Shown here in pieces: positions 15,493 through 23,239 of a DNA stretch of 31,306 bases. Each line of letters opens with the position of its first letter. Position 1 is the first letter of the stretch. The notes under the pieces were generated by a model. That model searched no databases and was not told the origin of the DNA. It was given only the letters and a program-made list of their open reading frames with translations. Made by a program: the position numbers and the translations under genes. The stretch is from CALARM01 sp964431735 (GTDB lineage Bacteria > Vulcanimicrobiota > SpSt-956 > JAKJGF01), in NCBI GenBank assembly GCA_964431735.1, contig CAYSLJ010000085.1:1-31306 (forward strand), read 5' to 3'.

Positions 15493-16896
15493 TCACTTTT
15501 CACTTTTTATATTCAAAATTCTCCATGGAGACCAGTCAAGTGGTACTTTACTGACATAAGTCCTTGTAGAAAAAAGAATTTTCTCAGGGTTATCAAGTTC
15601 TGCAAAAGGTACAGAAATTGTTATCTCTTTTGAATTCCTTTTGATTTTCACTATATTTACAGGCAATTTCTTATTCTGATCATATATATTACAATAAATT
15701 GCTCCGAATTTCATATGAAGTTTCGGCATAAGAGGGAAATCTTTATCAGCTCTATAGCCGAATAAATAAAGAGAAAGTCCCACTGTTTTTGCAAGAGGTC
15801 GGGAAAATTTCACTTTTATTTCAAGGGAATTCTCTTTCACTTTTACATACTGTTCCTGAATGCCTACATAGGCAGACTTTTCTTTTTCCATTAATTCATC
15901 TGGCATTTCAATTACTTCATTCTCTTTTCCTGTTATATCGATTGAATCTGATTTTAAAGTCACAGAAGGCATATCTCCGAAAAGTTCGTTCTGTTTCATA
16001 AAGGAAAGGAGGTATTTTTTATTGGCTTTATACTGGGTCATATGGATTTTCAAAGCATTATGCTTTATTTCTATCTCATCTTGAGTAAGATTAATATCCT
16101 GCCATTTTATCTCCTTTACAAGGCCTTCAGGAGGGAGCAGAAAATGTTCAGGCATATAACCGGGAGGATAGGGCCAGTTATTATAATGTATAAGATATGG
16201 ATAAACTGTACAGTTTAAATCTTTTTTCAGATCCATGAGAGCAATACTGGTAAATAGATATAAAGCCTGATGATCAGGATGATGGTCTGCAGGACTGGAA
16301 ACAAATATTTTCGTAGGTTTAAATTCTTTGAGAACTGTTTTGATATCTTTTAATATATCATCACCTTTATATAAAGCGTCCGGTCTTAAAGCATTATTAT
16401 AGGGGACATATGTTACCCTTGTGAGTATACTCCTGTAAGGAGGAGCATTGTTCCAGCACTTATACCATATGTTCAGAGTGCCGAAATCAGGATAACCGAG
16501 AAAGGTAATGTTATCTTTCGAAACACCTAGAACAGAAACTGATTTTAATGCTTCTTCATGGCGAACAAGCCCCATGTTAATAGCACCTCTGGAACTTAAT
16601 ACAGGCCTTTCACGATAAATCATAAAAGACCATTCATTGGCATCTCCATAGGTAAGAAAAACGACATGAACAGGTAAACCCATCTTTACGGCCTGCTGTA
16701 TAACCCCACCGCATCCCAGCACTTCATCGTCAGGATGGGGAGCAAGTATAAGAATTCTATCGTCTGATGCAAAAATAAGATCTGACCATATAAAATCTTC
16801 AGGTATGTGAGAATTTTTTGCCATAAAGCCAGAAAGAATATAAATGGGAATGAAAATCAATAAAATAATTAAAATTCTTTTATGAAAACCCTTCAT
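15493..16896 (-). CDS. PIG-L family (LmbE-like) deacetylase, membrane-anchored
   Basis: An N-terminal membrane helix (about 7-23) leads into a PIG-L/LmbE domain with the zinc motif APHPDDE (51-57) and a later HHPDH. These are the metal ligands of enzymes that remove N-acetyl groups from GlcNAc-type sugars. A beta-rich domain of about 200 residues (from about 270) completes the 467-residue protein. The active site should face outside the cytoplasm. Its substrate could be an envelope glycan or glycolipid. The start is taken as ATG at 16896. An AGGAG exists, but it lies about 65 nt upstream, with a heptad hairpin between it and the ATG. A GTG at 16935 is also in frame. The stop TGA lies in heptad-type sequence that gives the tail KSEK. 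Confidence 0.85.
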   Translation of the reverse strand: MKGFHKRILIILLIFIPIYILSGFMAKNSHIPEDFIWSDLIFASDDRILILAPHPDDEVLGCGGVIQQAVKMGLPVHVVFLTYGDANEWSFMIYRERPVLSSRGAINMGLVRHEEALKSVSVLGVSKDNITFLGYPDFGTLNIWYKCWNNAPPYRSILTRVTYVPYNNALRPDALYKGDDILKDIKTVLKEFKPTKIFVSSPADHHPDHQALYLFTSIALMDLKKDLNCTVYPYLIHYNNWPYPPGYMPEHFLLPPEGLVKEIKWQDINLTQDEIEIKHNALKIHMTQYKANKKYLLSFMKQNELFGDMPSVTLKSDSIDITGKENEVIEMPDELMEKEKSAYVGIQEQYVKVKENSLEIKVKFSRPLAKTVGLSLYLFGYRADKDFPLMPKLHMKFGAIYCNIYDQNKKLPVNIVKIKRNSKEITISVPFAELDNPEKILFSTRTYVSKVPLDWSPWRILNIKSEK

Positions 16897-16909
16897 AAAT
16901 AATTGATGA

Positions 16910-16956
16910 TGAACAGTGAGAAACAGAAAATTCACTCTTCATTCACTGCTCACTGT
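16910..16956. repeat. GTGAACA/GTGAGCA heptad hairpin between ribosome site and start
   Basis: CAGTGAG (16914-16920) pairs with CTCACTG (16949-16955), and further 7-bp units (ATTCACT, CTTCATT) lie between. It stands between a good AAAGGAG (16965-16971, minus strand) and the ATG of the PIG-L gene. Confidence 0.6.
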
Positions 16957-17091
16957 TTAAATTTCTCCTTTAATAATTTCGGCATCATCTGTCGTGGAGA
17001 TAAATATACCGGTAAAGGGACGGTACAGGGAAAATATTTTTAACTTTTTTAAGACATATTCTTTCAATTCCGCATAAATCCTGCCTTCCAT
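16957..17091 (-). pseudogene. Truncated gene remnant cut by the MITE
   Basis: An open frame of 44 codons begins MEGRIYAELKEYVLKK and continues with IFSLYRPFTGIFISTTDDAE before ending KGEI and TAA. Its composition looks like real protein. Its upstream side stops at the terminal repeat of the 209-bp element that begins at 17096, so the 5' part of the gene seems lost or displaced. The likely ribosome site of the PIG-L gene (AAAGGAG) overlaps its last codons, which suggests the two were once co-translated. If the element and one TAA copy are removed, the frame extends about 20 codons to a stop, so the rest has decayed. It could also be a chance small frame. Confidence 0.4.
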
Positions 17092-17095
17092 ATAA

Positions 17096-17304
17096 GAACC
17101 TATCCGAAAAGTAATATTTATTCTACACCCTTCCGGTGGGTGAGGCTCTGGAGAAAAATATATACCGTATTAACAGTAATTTATAAATTAAACAAATGTA
17201 ATATCGTAGCAGTCTGTAATAAGAGTTTTTTTGCAAGAGGATTATAGATTTTTCGGAAGAGCCTCACACACCGGAAGGTATTTGATGACTTTTCGGATAG
17301 GCTC
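17096..17304. mobile_element. 209-bp MITE-like element with ~52-bp terminal inverted repeats
   Basis: The left end GAACCTATCCGAAAAGTAAT (17096 on) and the complement of the right end (GAGCCTATCCGAAAAGTCAT) match, and the match continues through CCTTCCGGTG-GGTGAGGCTC at the inner border of each repeat. Directly repeated TAA flanks it (17093-17095 and 17305-17307). It has no coding capacity. A 3-bp TNA duplication and a GAGCC-type end are reminiscent of some IS5-family groups, so it may be moved by such a transposase encoded elsewhere. A second copy of the left end is at 31256-31306. Confidence 0.85.
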
Positions 17305-17323
17305 TAAACAGAAAGAGGATAAA

Positions 17324-17404
17324 ATGGCCAGAATCGAAAAAAATCGGAGAGGTTTTAGCGATTTTATTCAGAATAATAATAAAATATATTTTTGCAGATT
17401 TTAA
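17324..17404 (+). CDS. Possible 26-aa small ORF
   Basis: ATG at 17324 has AGAGG about 7 nt upstream and opens a 26-codon frame beginning MARIEKNRRGFSDFIQNNNK. It lies just outside the MITE. Nothing else supports it and chance is a real alternative. It is listed because it has a ribosome site in an otherwise empty spacer. Confidence 0.2.
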   Translation: MARIEKNRRGFSDFIQNNNKIYFCRF

Positions 17405-17438
17405 AAACTGTAAAAAAATAATCTAATCTTTCAGGTGT

Positions 17439-17486
17439 CAGGTTCCGGATTTTAAGTCAGGAAAAGTAAAACCCGGAACCTGGAAC
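17439..17486. repeat. GGAACCT-type inverted repeat
   Basis: CAGGTTCCGG (17439-17448) and CCGGAACCTG (17473-17482) are exact complements, and the right side continues GGAACCC in a 7-bp step. It looks like another heptad type in an opposed arrangement. The spacer 17405-17684 otherwise holds only AT-rich sequence and a degenerate heptad copy (CGTAACGCTTGACGGG, 17592-17607). Confidence 0.6.
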
Positions 17487-17684
17487 CCATTTAACTATAA
17501 AACCAGTAAATAAGGAATTTATGAAAAAGTATAAAAGTATAGTAATAAAGATAATTTACTGTGGTGAGTATAAATAATACATGTTTACTCTCGTAACGCT
17601 TGACGGGAGAGGAATTTTTATGTACATGCCTGTACTCAGGTCAGTAATTCCAGACAGTAAAAAAATATTCAGGGAGTAAAAAAA

Positions 17685-18113
17685 ATGAAATCTGCCATAC
17701 TGGCTATTTTAACTGCCATATGCTGGAGCGCAGGAGGTTTTTTTGAAAAAAAAGGACTTAAACTTGGCCATTTACAGCCTGTTATGGGAATTACCATCAG
17801 AACTGCAGTGGCACTGATAATACTTTCCATAGCAAGTTTTCCGCTCTGGCAGTCCGTTACTCAAGCAGGAACAAAACCTCTTTTATATTTGATCATAGGA
17901 GGAGGAGTGATTGCAGGCTCTGCCGGTATGCTCTTTTTTTATGCTGCCATACACACAGGAGAACTGAGCCGTGTTATACCAGTAGCTTTCGGCCTGACTC
18001 CTTTATTCGGATATATTCTGGGCGTATTTATACTTAAAGAACCATCCGATATTTTTAAGATTGCAGGAGTCATACTTATATCTCTCGGCGTCATATGTTT
18101 GAGTATAAAATAA
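17685..18113 (+). CDS. Half-size EamA/DMT-family transporter
   Basis: This 142-residue membrane protein has about five hydrophobic helices and a single EamA domain (LTAICWSAGGFFEKKGLK at the N-terminus, LSRVIPVAFGLTPLFGYILG and IFKIAGVILISLGVICLSI at the end). Ordinary EamA proteins have two such domains in about 290 residues, so this single-domain form should work as a dimer, as small multidrug-resistance proteins do. It probably exports a small metabolite or drug, but the substrate cannot be told. AGGGAG lies 7-8 nt before the ATG. It stands alone between repeat-rich spacers. Confidence 0.85.
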   Translation: MKSAILAILTAICWSAGGFFEKKGLKLGHLQPVMGITIRTAVALIILSIASFPLWQSVTQAGTKPLLYLIIGGGVIAGSAGMLFFYAAIHTGELSRVIPVAFGLTPLFGYILGVFILKEPSDIFKIAGVILISLGVICLSIK

Positions 18114-18151
18114 AGAAATCTATAGATCGCTGGATATATGAATCTGAATTA

Positions 18152-18171
18152 CCTACGAATAAATTCGTAGG
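18152..18171. repeat. CCTACGAAT palindromic intergenic repeat
   Basis: CCTACGAAT (18152-18160), AA, ATTCGTAGG (18163-18171) is a perfect 9-bp hairpin. There is no U-run, so it is not an intrinsic terminator. It resembles the CCCTACGAAT-type hairpin repeats often seen between genes of uncultured bacteria. Confidence 0.65.
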
Positions 18172-18187
18172 GTTCCTGCTTCTCTGA

Positions 18188-18319
18188 CCGTGCTTGCCTT
18201 CGGGTAAATCTTCAAATGAAGACGGAAAATTGACAGTTAAAATAACGAAGTTTACTTCAGACAGCCAGGGAAAAGAAGGAGAATCCATTGTAGCAGGTGA
18301 CAAAAAGGATTTCATATAA
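18188..18319 (+). pseudogene. Possible gene remnant (C-terminal fragment, 43 codons)
   Basis: After a TGA at 18185-18187 a frame without a start codon runs to TAA at 18317-18319. Its translation includes NEDGKLTVKITKFTSD and KEGESIVAGDKKDFI, which reads like the end of a real beta-rich protein with ordinary codon use. The palindromic repeat at 18152 sits just upstream and may have replaced the rest. No ribosome site or start is present. The case rests on composition only. Confidence 0.3.
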
Positions 18320-18383
18320 TCAGAAGGCTGAAAAATATTCAATAATTTGAAATCTGAAGTTAAATCCCTGATAATATACTTGG

Positions 18384-18413
18384 TACCGCTCCAGATAAGT
18401 TCATACCCATTTC
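18384..18413 (-). repeat. Dispersed ~30-bp repeat, copy 2
   Basis: On the minus strand it reads GAAATGGGTATGAACTTATC followed by TGGAGCGGTA. It matches copy 1 (7881-7910) at 26 of 30 positions, with transitions only. Confidence 0.6.
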
Positions 18414-18660
18414 TAAAATCTGTCCCTGGCCGGACTCTTCCGGAAAAGATATGAAATACACTATAATTTTTATTTCGCTGATTTTATATTTTTTATAGGA
18501 TCTTTTTAAAACCATTATAATATAAAGGAAACCATCTAATAGTATCCAGGCAGACAGAGAAATCCAGGTAAACAAAAAATATTAATTTTGTTAAACAATA
18601 ATATATATAAGTTTATGCTAAAGATACAAAAAGAAATTTCAACTTAATTAAGCTTTATTT

Positions 18661-18739
18661 TTCTCTGAAAATTGCCTGAAGAAAATAATGAGTAATAACT
18701 GACACAATCAGTCATGTATCATAAAAAATTTTCAGAGAA
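18661..18739. repeat. 13-bp inverted repeat in AT-rich spacer
   Basis: TTCTCTGAAAATT (18661-18673) is exactly complementary to AATTTTCAGAGAA (18727-18739), with a smaller stem ACTGA-CACAA-TCAGT inside. The spacer 18320-18952 is the most AT-rich part of the window. Apart from this, the dispersed repeat and the promoter below, I see nothing in it. Confidence 0.5.
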
Positions 18740-18849
18740 TATAAATAAATAAAAAACTATTTAACAATCATAATCTGAATTATTTATAAAAAACAAAAGT
18801 TTCTTAAAAATAAATTATTCTTTTTAATACGATTTTTTTTTTTATATAC

Positions 18850-18878
18850 TGGACAATTTAAAATTAATATGCTATTAT
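18850..18878 (+). promoter_or_regulatory. Strong sigma70-type promoter of the repeat lipoprotein
   Basis: -35 TGGACA (18850-18855), a spacer of exactly 17 bp, and -10 TATTAT (18873-18878) each match consensus at five of six positions. The leader of about 70 nt contains a 9-bp inverted repeat (ACTTTTTAA 18900-18908, TTAAAAAGT 18922-18930) just before AAAGGA. Confidence 0.7.
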
Positions 18879-18952
18879 ATTTAACTAACCTATAATAAAA
18901 CTTTTTAAAATTAAAGAAATCTTAAAAAGTAGAAAGGATCGGTAAAAATCGT

Positions 18953-19337
18953 ATGTCAAAATTCATCCGCAGTAGTTTTTCCAGTAAAACAGCTATTATT
19001 CTTTGCCTTCTTTTAGTAGGTTTATATTTCGTAATGGTTGGATGTAACAAAGGCGGCGAAGCAACACCAGCCCCCGTAGAATCACCTGCTGGCGCAACCG
19101 GAGAACCCACAGTTGCTGCAACTGGAGAAACCGGAGCAACTGGCGAAGGTACAACTGTTGAAACCGGAGCAACTGGCGAAGGTACAACTGTTGAAACCGG
19201 AGCAACTGGCGAAGNNNNNNNNNNNNNNNNNNNNNNNNNNNNNNNNNNNNNNNNNNNNNNNNNNNNNNNNNNNNNNNNNNNNNNNNNNNNNNNNNNNNNN
19301 NNNNNNNNNNNNNNGTACAACTGAAGAAACCAAATAA
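18953..19337 (+). CDS. Small lipoprotein with 11-residue Gly/Thr/Glu tandem repeats (contains assembly gap)
   Basis: The N-terminus (SKTAIILCLLLVGLYFVMVGC) is a lipoprotein signal, with the modified Cys at residue 31. The mature part starts NKGGEATPAPVESPAG and runs into tandem GATGEGTTVET units, cut by 100 N. After the gap the frame resumes as GTTEETK and stop. The 285 known bases are exactly 95 codons, so the true gap must be a multiple of 3, whereas the 100-N filler is not. The units contain short collagen-like G-x-y steps (GET-GAT-GEG) broken by TTVET. It is probably an abundant surface or periplasmic lipoprotein with a flexible tail. It has its own promoter and terminator, so it is a single-gene unit. 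The function is unknown. Confidence 0.8.
19127..19214 (+). repeat. 33-bp in-frame tandem repeat
   Basis: Two full identical copies (19127-19159, 19160-19192) and 22 bp of a third run into the gap. Each unit codes for 11 residues. The absence of any difference between copies explains the failed assembly and suggests recent copy-number change. Confidence 0.9.
19215..19314. other. Assembly gap (100 N)
   Basis: A run of exactly 100 N is a placeholder of unknown length inside the tandem repeat. Confidence 0.98.
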
Positions 19338-19407
19338 GAGTTAATTGAAAAAAAAGGTATTGCGTAATTAGTTTAATTTAATTAAAAGCGTTTTACTGTA
19401 AAACATA

Positions 19408-19435
19408 GGGGGCTGAGCACAGCCCCCCTTTAGTT
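19408..19435. terminator. Bidirectional intrinsic terminator
   Basis: GGGGGCTG (19408-19415), loop AGCA, CAGCCCCC (19420-19427), then CTTTAGTTTT. It stands between the convergent lipoprotein and nadE genes. On the minus strand the stem is followed by TATGTTTT, so it can serve both. Confidence 0.85.
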
Positions 19436-19438
19436 TTC

Positions 19439-21169
19439 TCAACCTCTGTATCCGTTTGTTACAGGCATTCTCCTGTCTTTACCGAAAGCCCTTGGAGTTA
19501 TCTTTATCCCCGGCGCTCCCTGACGTCTCTTGAATTCACTTCTGTCAACAAGGCGCATAACTTCTTTTACAACTTCTTCCTTATAACCCATATTCACTAT
19601 ATCCTTAATACTTTTATTTTCTTCCACATAGGCTTCCAGTATCGGATCCAGAACATGGTAGGGAGGGAGACTGTCTTCGTCCTTCTGATCGGGGCGCAGT
19701 TCTGCAGAAGGAGGTTTATCTATCGTATTTTCAGGAATAATACTGAAGCCTGCCACGATATTTTTATAGCGGGACAGTTTATAAACAAGTTCTTTCGGAA
19801 GGTCTTTTATTACTGAAAAACCTCCTACCATATCTCCGTAAAGAGTGCAGTATCCGACACTTATTTCACTTTTATTTCCTGTGGCAAGAACGAGGGAATT
19901 AAACTTGTTGGACAGAGCCATAAGTATATTTCCTCTTATCCTCGCCTGAAGATTTTCTTCCGTAACATCGGAAGAAAGACCTTTAAAGAGATCGGAAAAA
20001 GTTTTTTCGTAGCTGTTAAATATATCTGTTATAGGCACGATCATAAATTCCATGCCGAGATTTTCCGCAAGTTTTCTGGCATCAATAACACTGCCTTCCG
20101 AAGAATACATGGAAGGCATGGCAACACCCGTCACATGTTCTTTCCCCAGAGCATCGACTGCGATGGCGGCGGAAAGAGCAGAGTCTATACCTCCGCTCAG
20201 GCCCAGTACAACTTTCTTGAAGCCGTTTTTTCTCACATAATCCCGAAGGCCCAGGACAAGAGCGGAATATATTTCTTCTTCATCGCATAAAGGCTTTATT
20301 TCTCTGAAAGGTATGACTTTTTTATCAGGTTTTTCATACCATTCTTCCAGTTTTACGAGACGGAGTTTCTCGGTTGCCTGAAAGAGAGCTTTTCTTTTCT
20401 GGAACTGGCTGTTATTGAGTCTGTTATGTCTGAGTTTTACCGTATCTATATCGAATATGACAAAATCTTCTTCGAAGTGTTTTCCCATGGCAATAATCTC
20501 GCCATTCGGCGCCATAACAAGGCTCTGCCCATCAAAAACAAGTTCATCCTGCCCTCCCACCTGATTGACATAGACAATAATTACATTGTTGTCAGTTGCC
20601 CTCATAGATATAAGCTCGTGTCTGATTTTCCATTTAGCTCTGTGATAGGGGGAAGAAGAAATATTTATTATTATTTCCGCATCACCTTTCAGGGATTGAA
20701 ATCTTGTAACATCTTCAAACCATATATCTTCACATATATTGACTCCCAGTTTTACCTGTCCCGTATCAAATACGGTATGTTTATCTCCCGGAGTAAAATA
20801 TCTTTTTTCATCAAAAACGCCGTAATTGGGAAGAAGCAGTTTCTGGCATGTTCCGAGCAATCTCCCGTCATATATGAAAGCGGCTGAATTATAAAGTTCT
20901 TTCTCTCCTTCTACAAATCCAAGAATACAGCCTATTCCGTTGCTTGATGAAATCACCTCTTTCAACATATTCAGATTTGCCTGGATAAAACTCGGTTTGA
21001 GGAGCAGATCTTCAGGGGGATAACCGGTGGTGGTTAATTCGGGAAAAATTACTATATCAACATTATTTTCTCTTCCCATATTCAGGCAATCTGTTACCTT
21101 CTTAAGATTGCCCTTAAAATCACCTACTGTAGTATTTATCTGGCCGAGGGCCATACGGAGTATACTCAA
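19439..21169 (-). CDS. nadE: Glutamine-dependent NAD(+) synthetase
   Basis: This enzyme converts nicotinic acid adenine dinucleotide to NAD+ using glutamine as nitrogen donor, the last step of NAD synthesis. Residues 1-270 form the nitrilase-type glutaminase domain with catalytic Glu44 (FPELTTTGYP), Lys110 and Cys146 (NICEDIWF). Residues from about 290 form the synthetase domain with the ATP-pyrophosphatase loop SGGIDS (325-330). Its 576 residues are normal for the two-domain form. The start taken is TTG at 21169, about 12 nt after AAAGG. An ATG five codons on (21154) would give MALGQINTTVGD, closer to typical family starts, but lacks a ribosome site. An NrtR-type regulator, which commonly controls NAD genes, lies at 4750-5457. 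Confidence 0.95.
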   Translation of the reverse strand: MSILRMALGQINTTVGDFKGNLKKVTDCLNMGRENNVDIVIFPELTTTGYPPEDLLLKPSFIQANLNMLKEVISSSNGIGCILGFVEGEKELYNSAAFIYDGRLLGTCQKLLLPNYGVFDEKRYFTPGDKHTVFDTGQVKLGVNICEDIWFEDVTRFQSLKGDAEIIINISSSPYHRAKWKIRHELISMRATDNNVIIVYVNQVGGQDELVFDGQSLVMAPNGEIIAMGKHFEEDFVIFDIDTVKLRHNRLNNSQFQKRKALFQATEKLRLVKLEEWYEKPDKKVIPFREIKPLCDEEEIYSALVLGLRDYVRKNGFKKVVLGLSGGIDSALSAAIAVDALGKEHVTGVAMPSMYSSEGSVIDARKLAENLGMEFMIVPITDIFNSYEKTFSDLFKGLSSDVTEENLQARIRGNILMALSNKFNSLVLATGNKSEISVGYCTLYGDMVGGFSVIKDLPKELVYKLSRYKNIVAGFSIIPENTIDKPPSAELRPDQKDEDSLPPYHVLDPILEAYVEENKSIKDIVNMGYKEEVVKEVMRLVDRSEFKRRQGAPGIKITPRAFGKDRRMPVTNGYRG

Positions 21170-21194
21170 AATAATTCACAGCCTTTCTTTAATT

Positions 21195-21222
21195 CGTGAC
21201 GCGTGATGCGTCATGCGTGACG
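21195..21222. repeat. GTGACGC/GTGATGC heptad array
   Basis: Four 7-bp units (GTGACGC, GTGATGC, GTCATGC, GTGACGG) form the core of the 102-bp gap between the membrane glycosyltransferase gene and nadE. One unit is reversed in sense. Confidence 0.7.
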
Positions 21223-21271
21223 GAATAATATGTTCAAACAATTATATATTATAGTGAATAAAATTTCAATT

Positions 21272-23047
21272 TTATTTACTATCTTTTAACCTGTAAAGAG
21301 CGGTATTATGATCTTCATAAATTTTAACAAAATACTGACTTGAATCTATAACGGAAAGATCCATATTTTTTATTTTATGTAAACGATCCATTCTATATTT
21401 AACTACCAGAAAATTCTTAACATCCATCTTTCGCAGATGTTTATATAATAAATCAGGTGAATTCATTAAATCCATTACATCTGAAAATCGTGTCTCACCA
21501 TAAATGGAGCCTATAAGCTTCCCTCTGCCGTAAAATATCATATTATCACTGAAGAGTCCGTACGTTTTACCGTCCAGCCGGGAAGCAATTTTTGCAGGTC
21601 TGTAGGAAGGCCAGGATTTCAACAGGTAAACTTCTCTTTCTTCATCATTAACTGGTATTTTACCTCTAGAAGACAGAAGACTGTATGTAAAGGAATAAAA
21701 TAGTGTCAGATTAATAACAAGTAAAGATATAGAAAAAATTATTCTTATTTTTTTATTTTTCAGACTTTCTATAAAAAATGACAATCCTGCAGCGGAAGCT
21801 ATGGTTATAACGGCTATACCGGCAATATAGTATCTTACAAGATTGGTGGTAAAAAACCAGCATAAAGTGAAAGCCATAGAAATAAATAAATAAATAAAAG
21901 GACTATGACTTTTATAATAAAACAGCAATCCCGGCCATATCAGCGGATTTAACACAAAGGCATTACCGTGATAGGAATACTTTTGACTGAGATACAAAGG
22001 AAATTTCAGGAAATTCATCCATGTTTTCTCAGGGCCGCTATATTTTAAATCATGAATCTGTCTTGCATAATCTGTCGAGGTCCACAGAGTTCCTCCTCCG
22101 AGAACGGGCCACACGGGATTTCCCGTATAATAAAAATTCCTTATATACCAGGGGCATGCAAATGTTACTGCTAACAATATATATATTAATAATTCTTTCC
22201 ATCTTCTGAATAAAACAAGCAATAAACTTATAATTACCAGGAATATTATGGCAATATATTTGGTTCCGAGAGATATACCGAGAAAAATTCCCGATATATA
22301 AAGCCATTTTTTATCTTTATCATGAAAAAAATTAGATAAAGAAATTACGGCAGACGTAATAAAAAGGCAGACAATAATATCAATATAACACATAACAGAG
22401 AAAAAAATCAGTATCTGATTTGAGAGAAAAAGACCTGAAGCTATTAAAGCCGAGAGGTAGCCGGATCGTTTTTTTATTTCAGAGAAACAGCCGAGAGATA
22501 AGGTAAAAAAGCAGAGCCATGGTATTAACTGTGCCGTCAGTGCATCCAGTGACAGACCTGAAATCAGTAAAATATCGCCGTTTAAAGGGAATACAGGATA
22601 TATCAAAAATTTATCAAAAACCAGTCTGTGATGTTCCAGCATTGCCTGAGCTACCGGAAGGTGGTAACCTGTATCATCCCAGTAAAAGGGCGGATATAAA
22701 GTCAAAACTATTGACGGTAAAAATATTATGAACAATATAGCAACATAAATATATTCCTTTGTTAATTTCATATACTTCAATCCGATTAAACCTGCCGGAA
22801 GAAGTAAAAGCAGTGGTTTATGCAAAATACCGCATAGAGCCAGAAAAGAAATATATATAACAGTGAGAGCCATGCCGGCAGATAGGGAGAAAAATAATTC
22901 TTCAAACAGAGAAGAACATTTAACATTAAATTTACTCAATATAAATCTTCCCAGCCCGGCAAATACAAGTAATAATAACAGGGCTGTTGAAAGCTGTTTT
23001 AAAAAGCATAATAAAAACCCGGCGGACATGGAGCTTAATATGATCAT
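21272..23047 (-). CDS. GT-C-like membrane glycosyltransferase
   Basis: This 591-residue protein has about 11-13 predicted membrane helices and a soluble C-terminal part (from about residue 470). The first outside loop contains YPPFYWDDTGYHLP (Asp124-Asp125), the acidic-pair motif of GT-C glycosyltransferases that use lipid-phosphate sugars (PMT/ArnT-like). A later WYIRNFYYTGNPVWP is also common in such proteins. It would add a sugar from a polyprenyl-phosphate carrier to a protein or glycan on the outer face of the cytoplasmic membrane. The acceptor is unknown. ATG has AAAGGAAA about 9 nt upstream. It lies upstream of nadE in the same direction, but a heptad array separates them. Confidence 0.8.
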   Translation of the reverse strand: MIILSSMSAGFLLCFLKQLSTALLLLLVFAGLGRFILSKFNVKCSSLFEELFFSLSAGMALTVIYISFLALCGILHKPLLLLLPAGLIGLKYMKLTKEYIYVAILFIIFLPSIVLTLYPPFYWDDTGYHLPVAQAMLEHHRLVFDKFLIYPVFPLNGDILLISGLSLDALTAQLIPWLCFFTLSLGCFSEIKKRSGYLSALIASGLFLSNQILIFFSVMCYIDIIVCLFITSAVISLSNFFHDKDKKWLYISGIFLGISLGTKYIAIIFLVIISLLLVLFRRWKELLIYILLAVTFACPWYIRNFYYTGNPVWPVLGGGTLWTSTDYARQIHDLKYSGPEKTWMNFLKFPLYLSQKYSYHGNAFVLNPLIWPGLLFYYKSHSPFIYLFISMAFTLCWFFTTNLVRYYIAGIAVITIASAAGLSFFIESLKNKKIRIIFSISLLVINLTLFYSFTYSLLSSRGKIPVNDEEREVYLLKSWPSYRPAKIASRLDGKTYGLFSDNMIFYGRGKLIGSIYGETRFSDVMDLMNSPDLLYKHLRKMDVKNFLVVKYRMDRLHKIKNMDLSVIDSSQYFVKIYEDHNTALYRLKDSK

Positions 23048-23155
23048 TCGAATATTTCCTTTATCTGTTTTGCCGAATTATTATATATGATAAAAAATAA
23101 AAATTCAATTAAAAGTAGTTGACTGACAGAGACTTTTGCTATATGATTTATTAGG

Positions 23156-23224
<69 letters not shown>

Positions 23225-23239
23225 AGGAGGCAAATTTTT

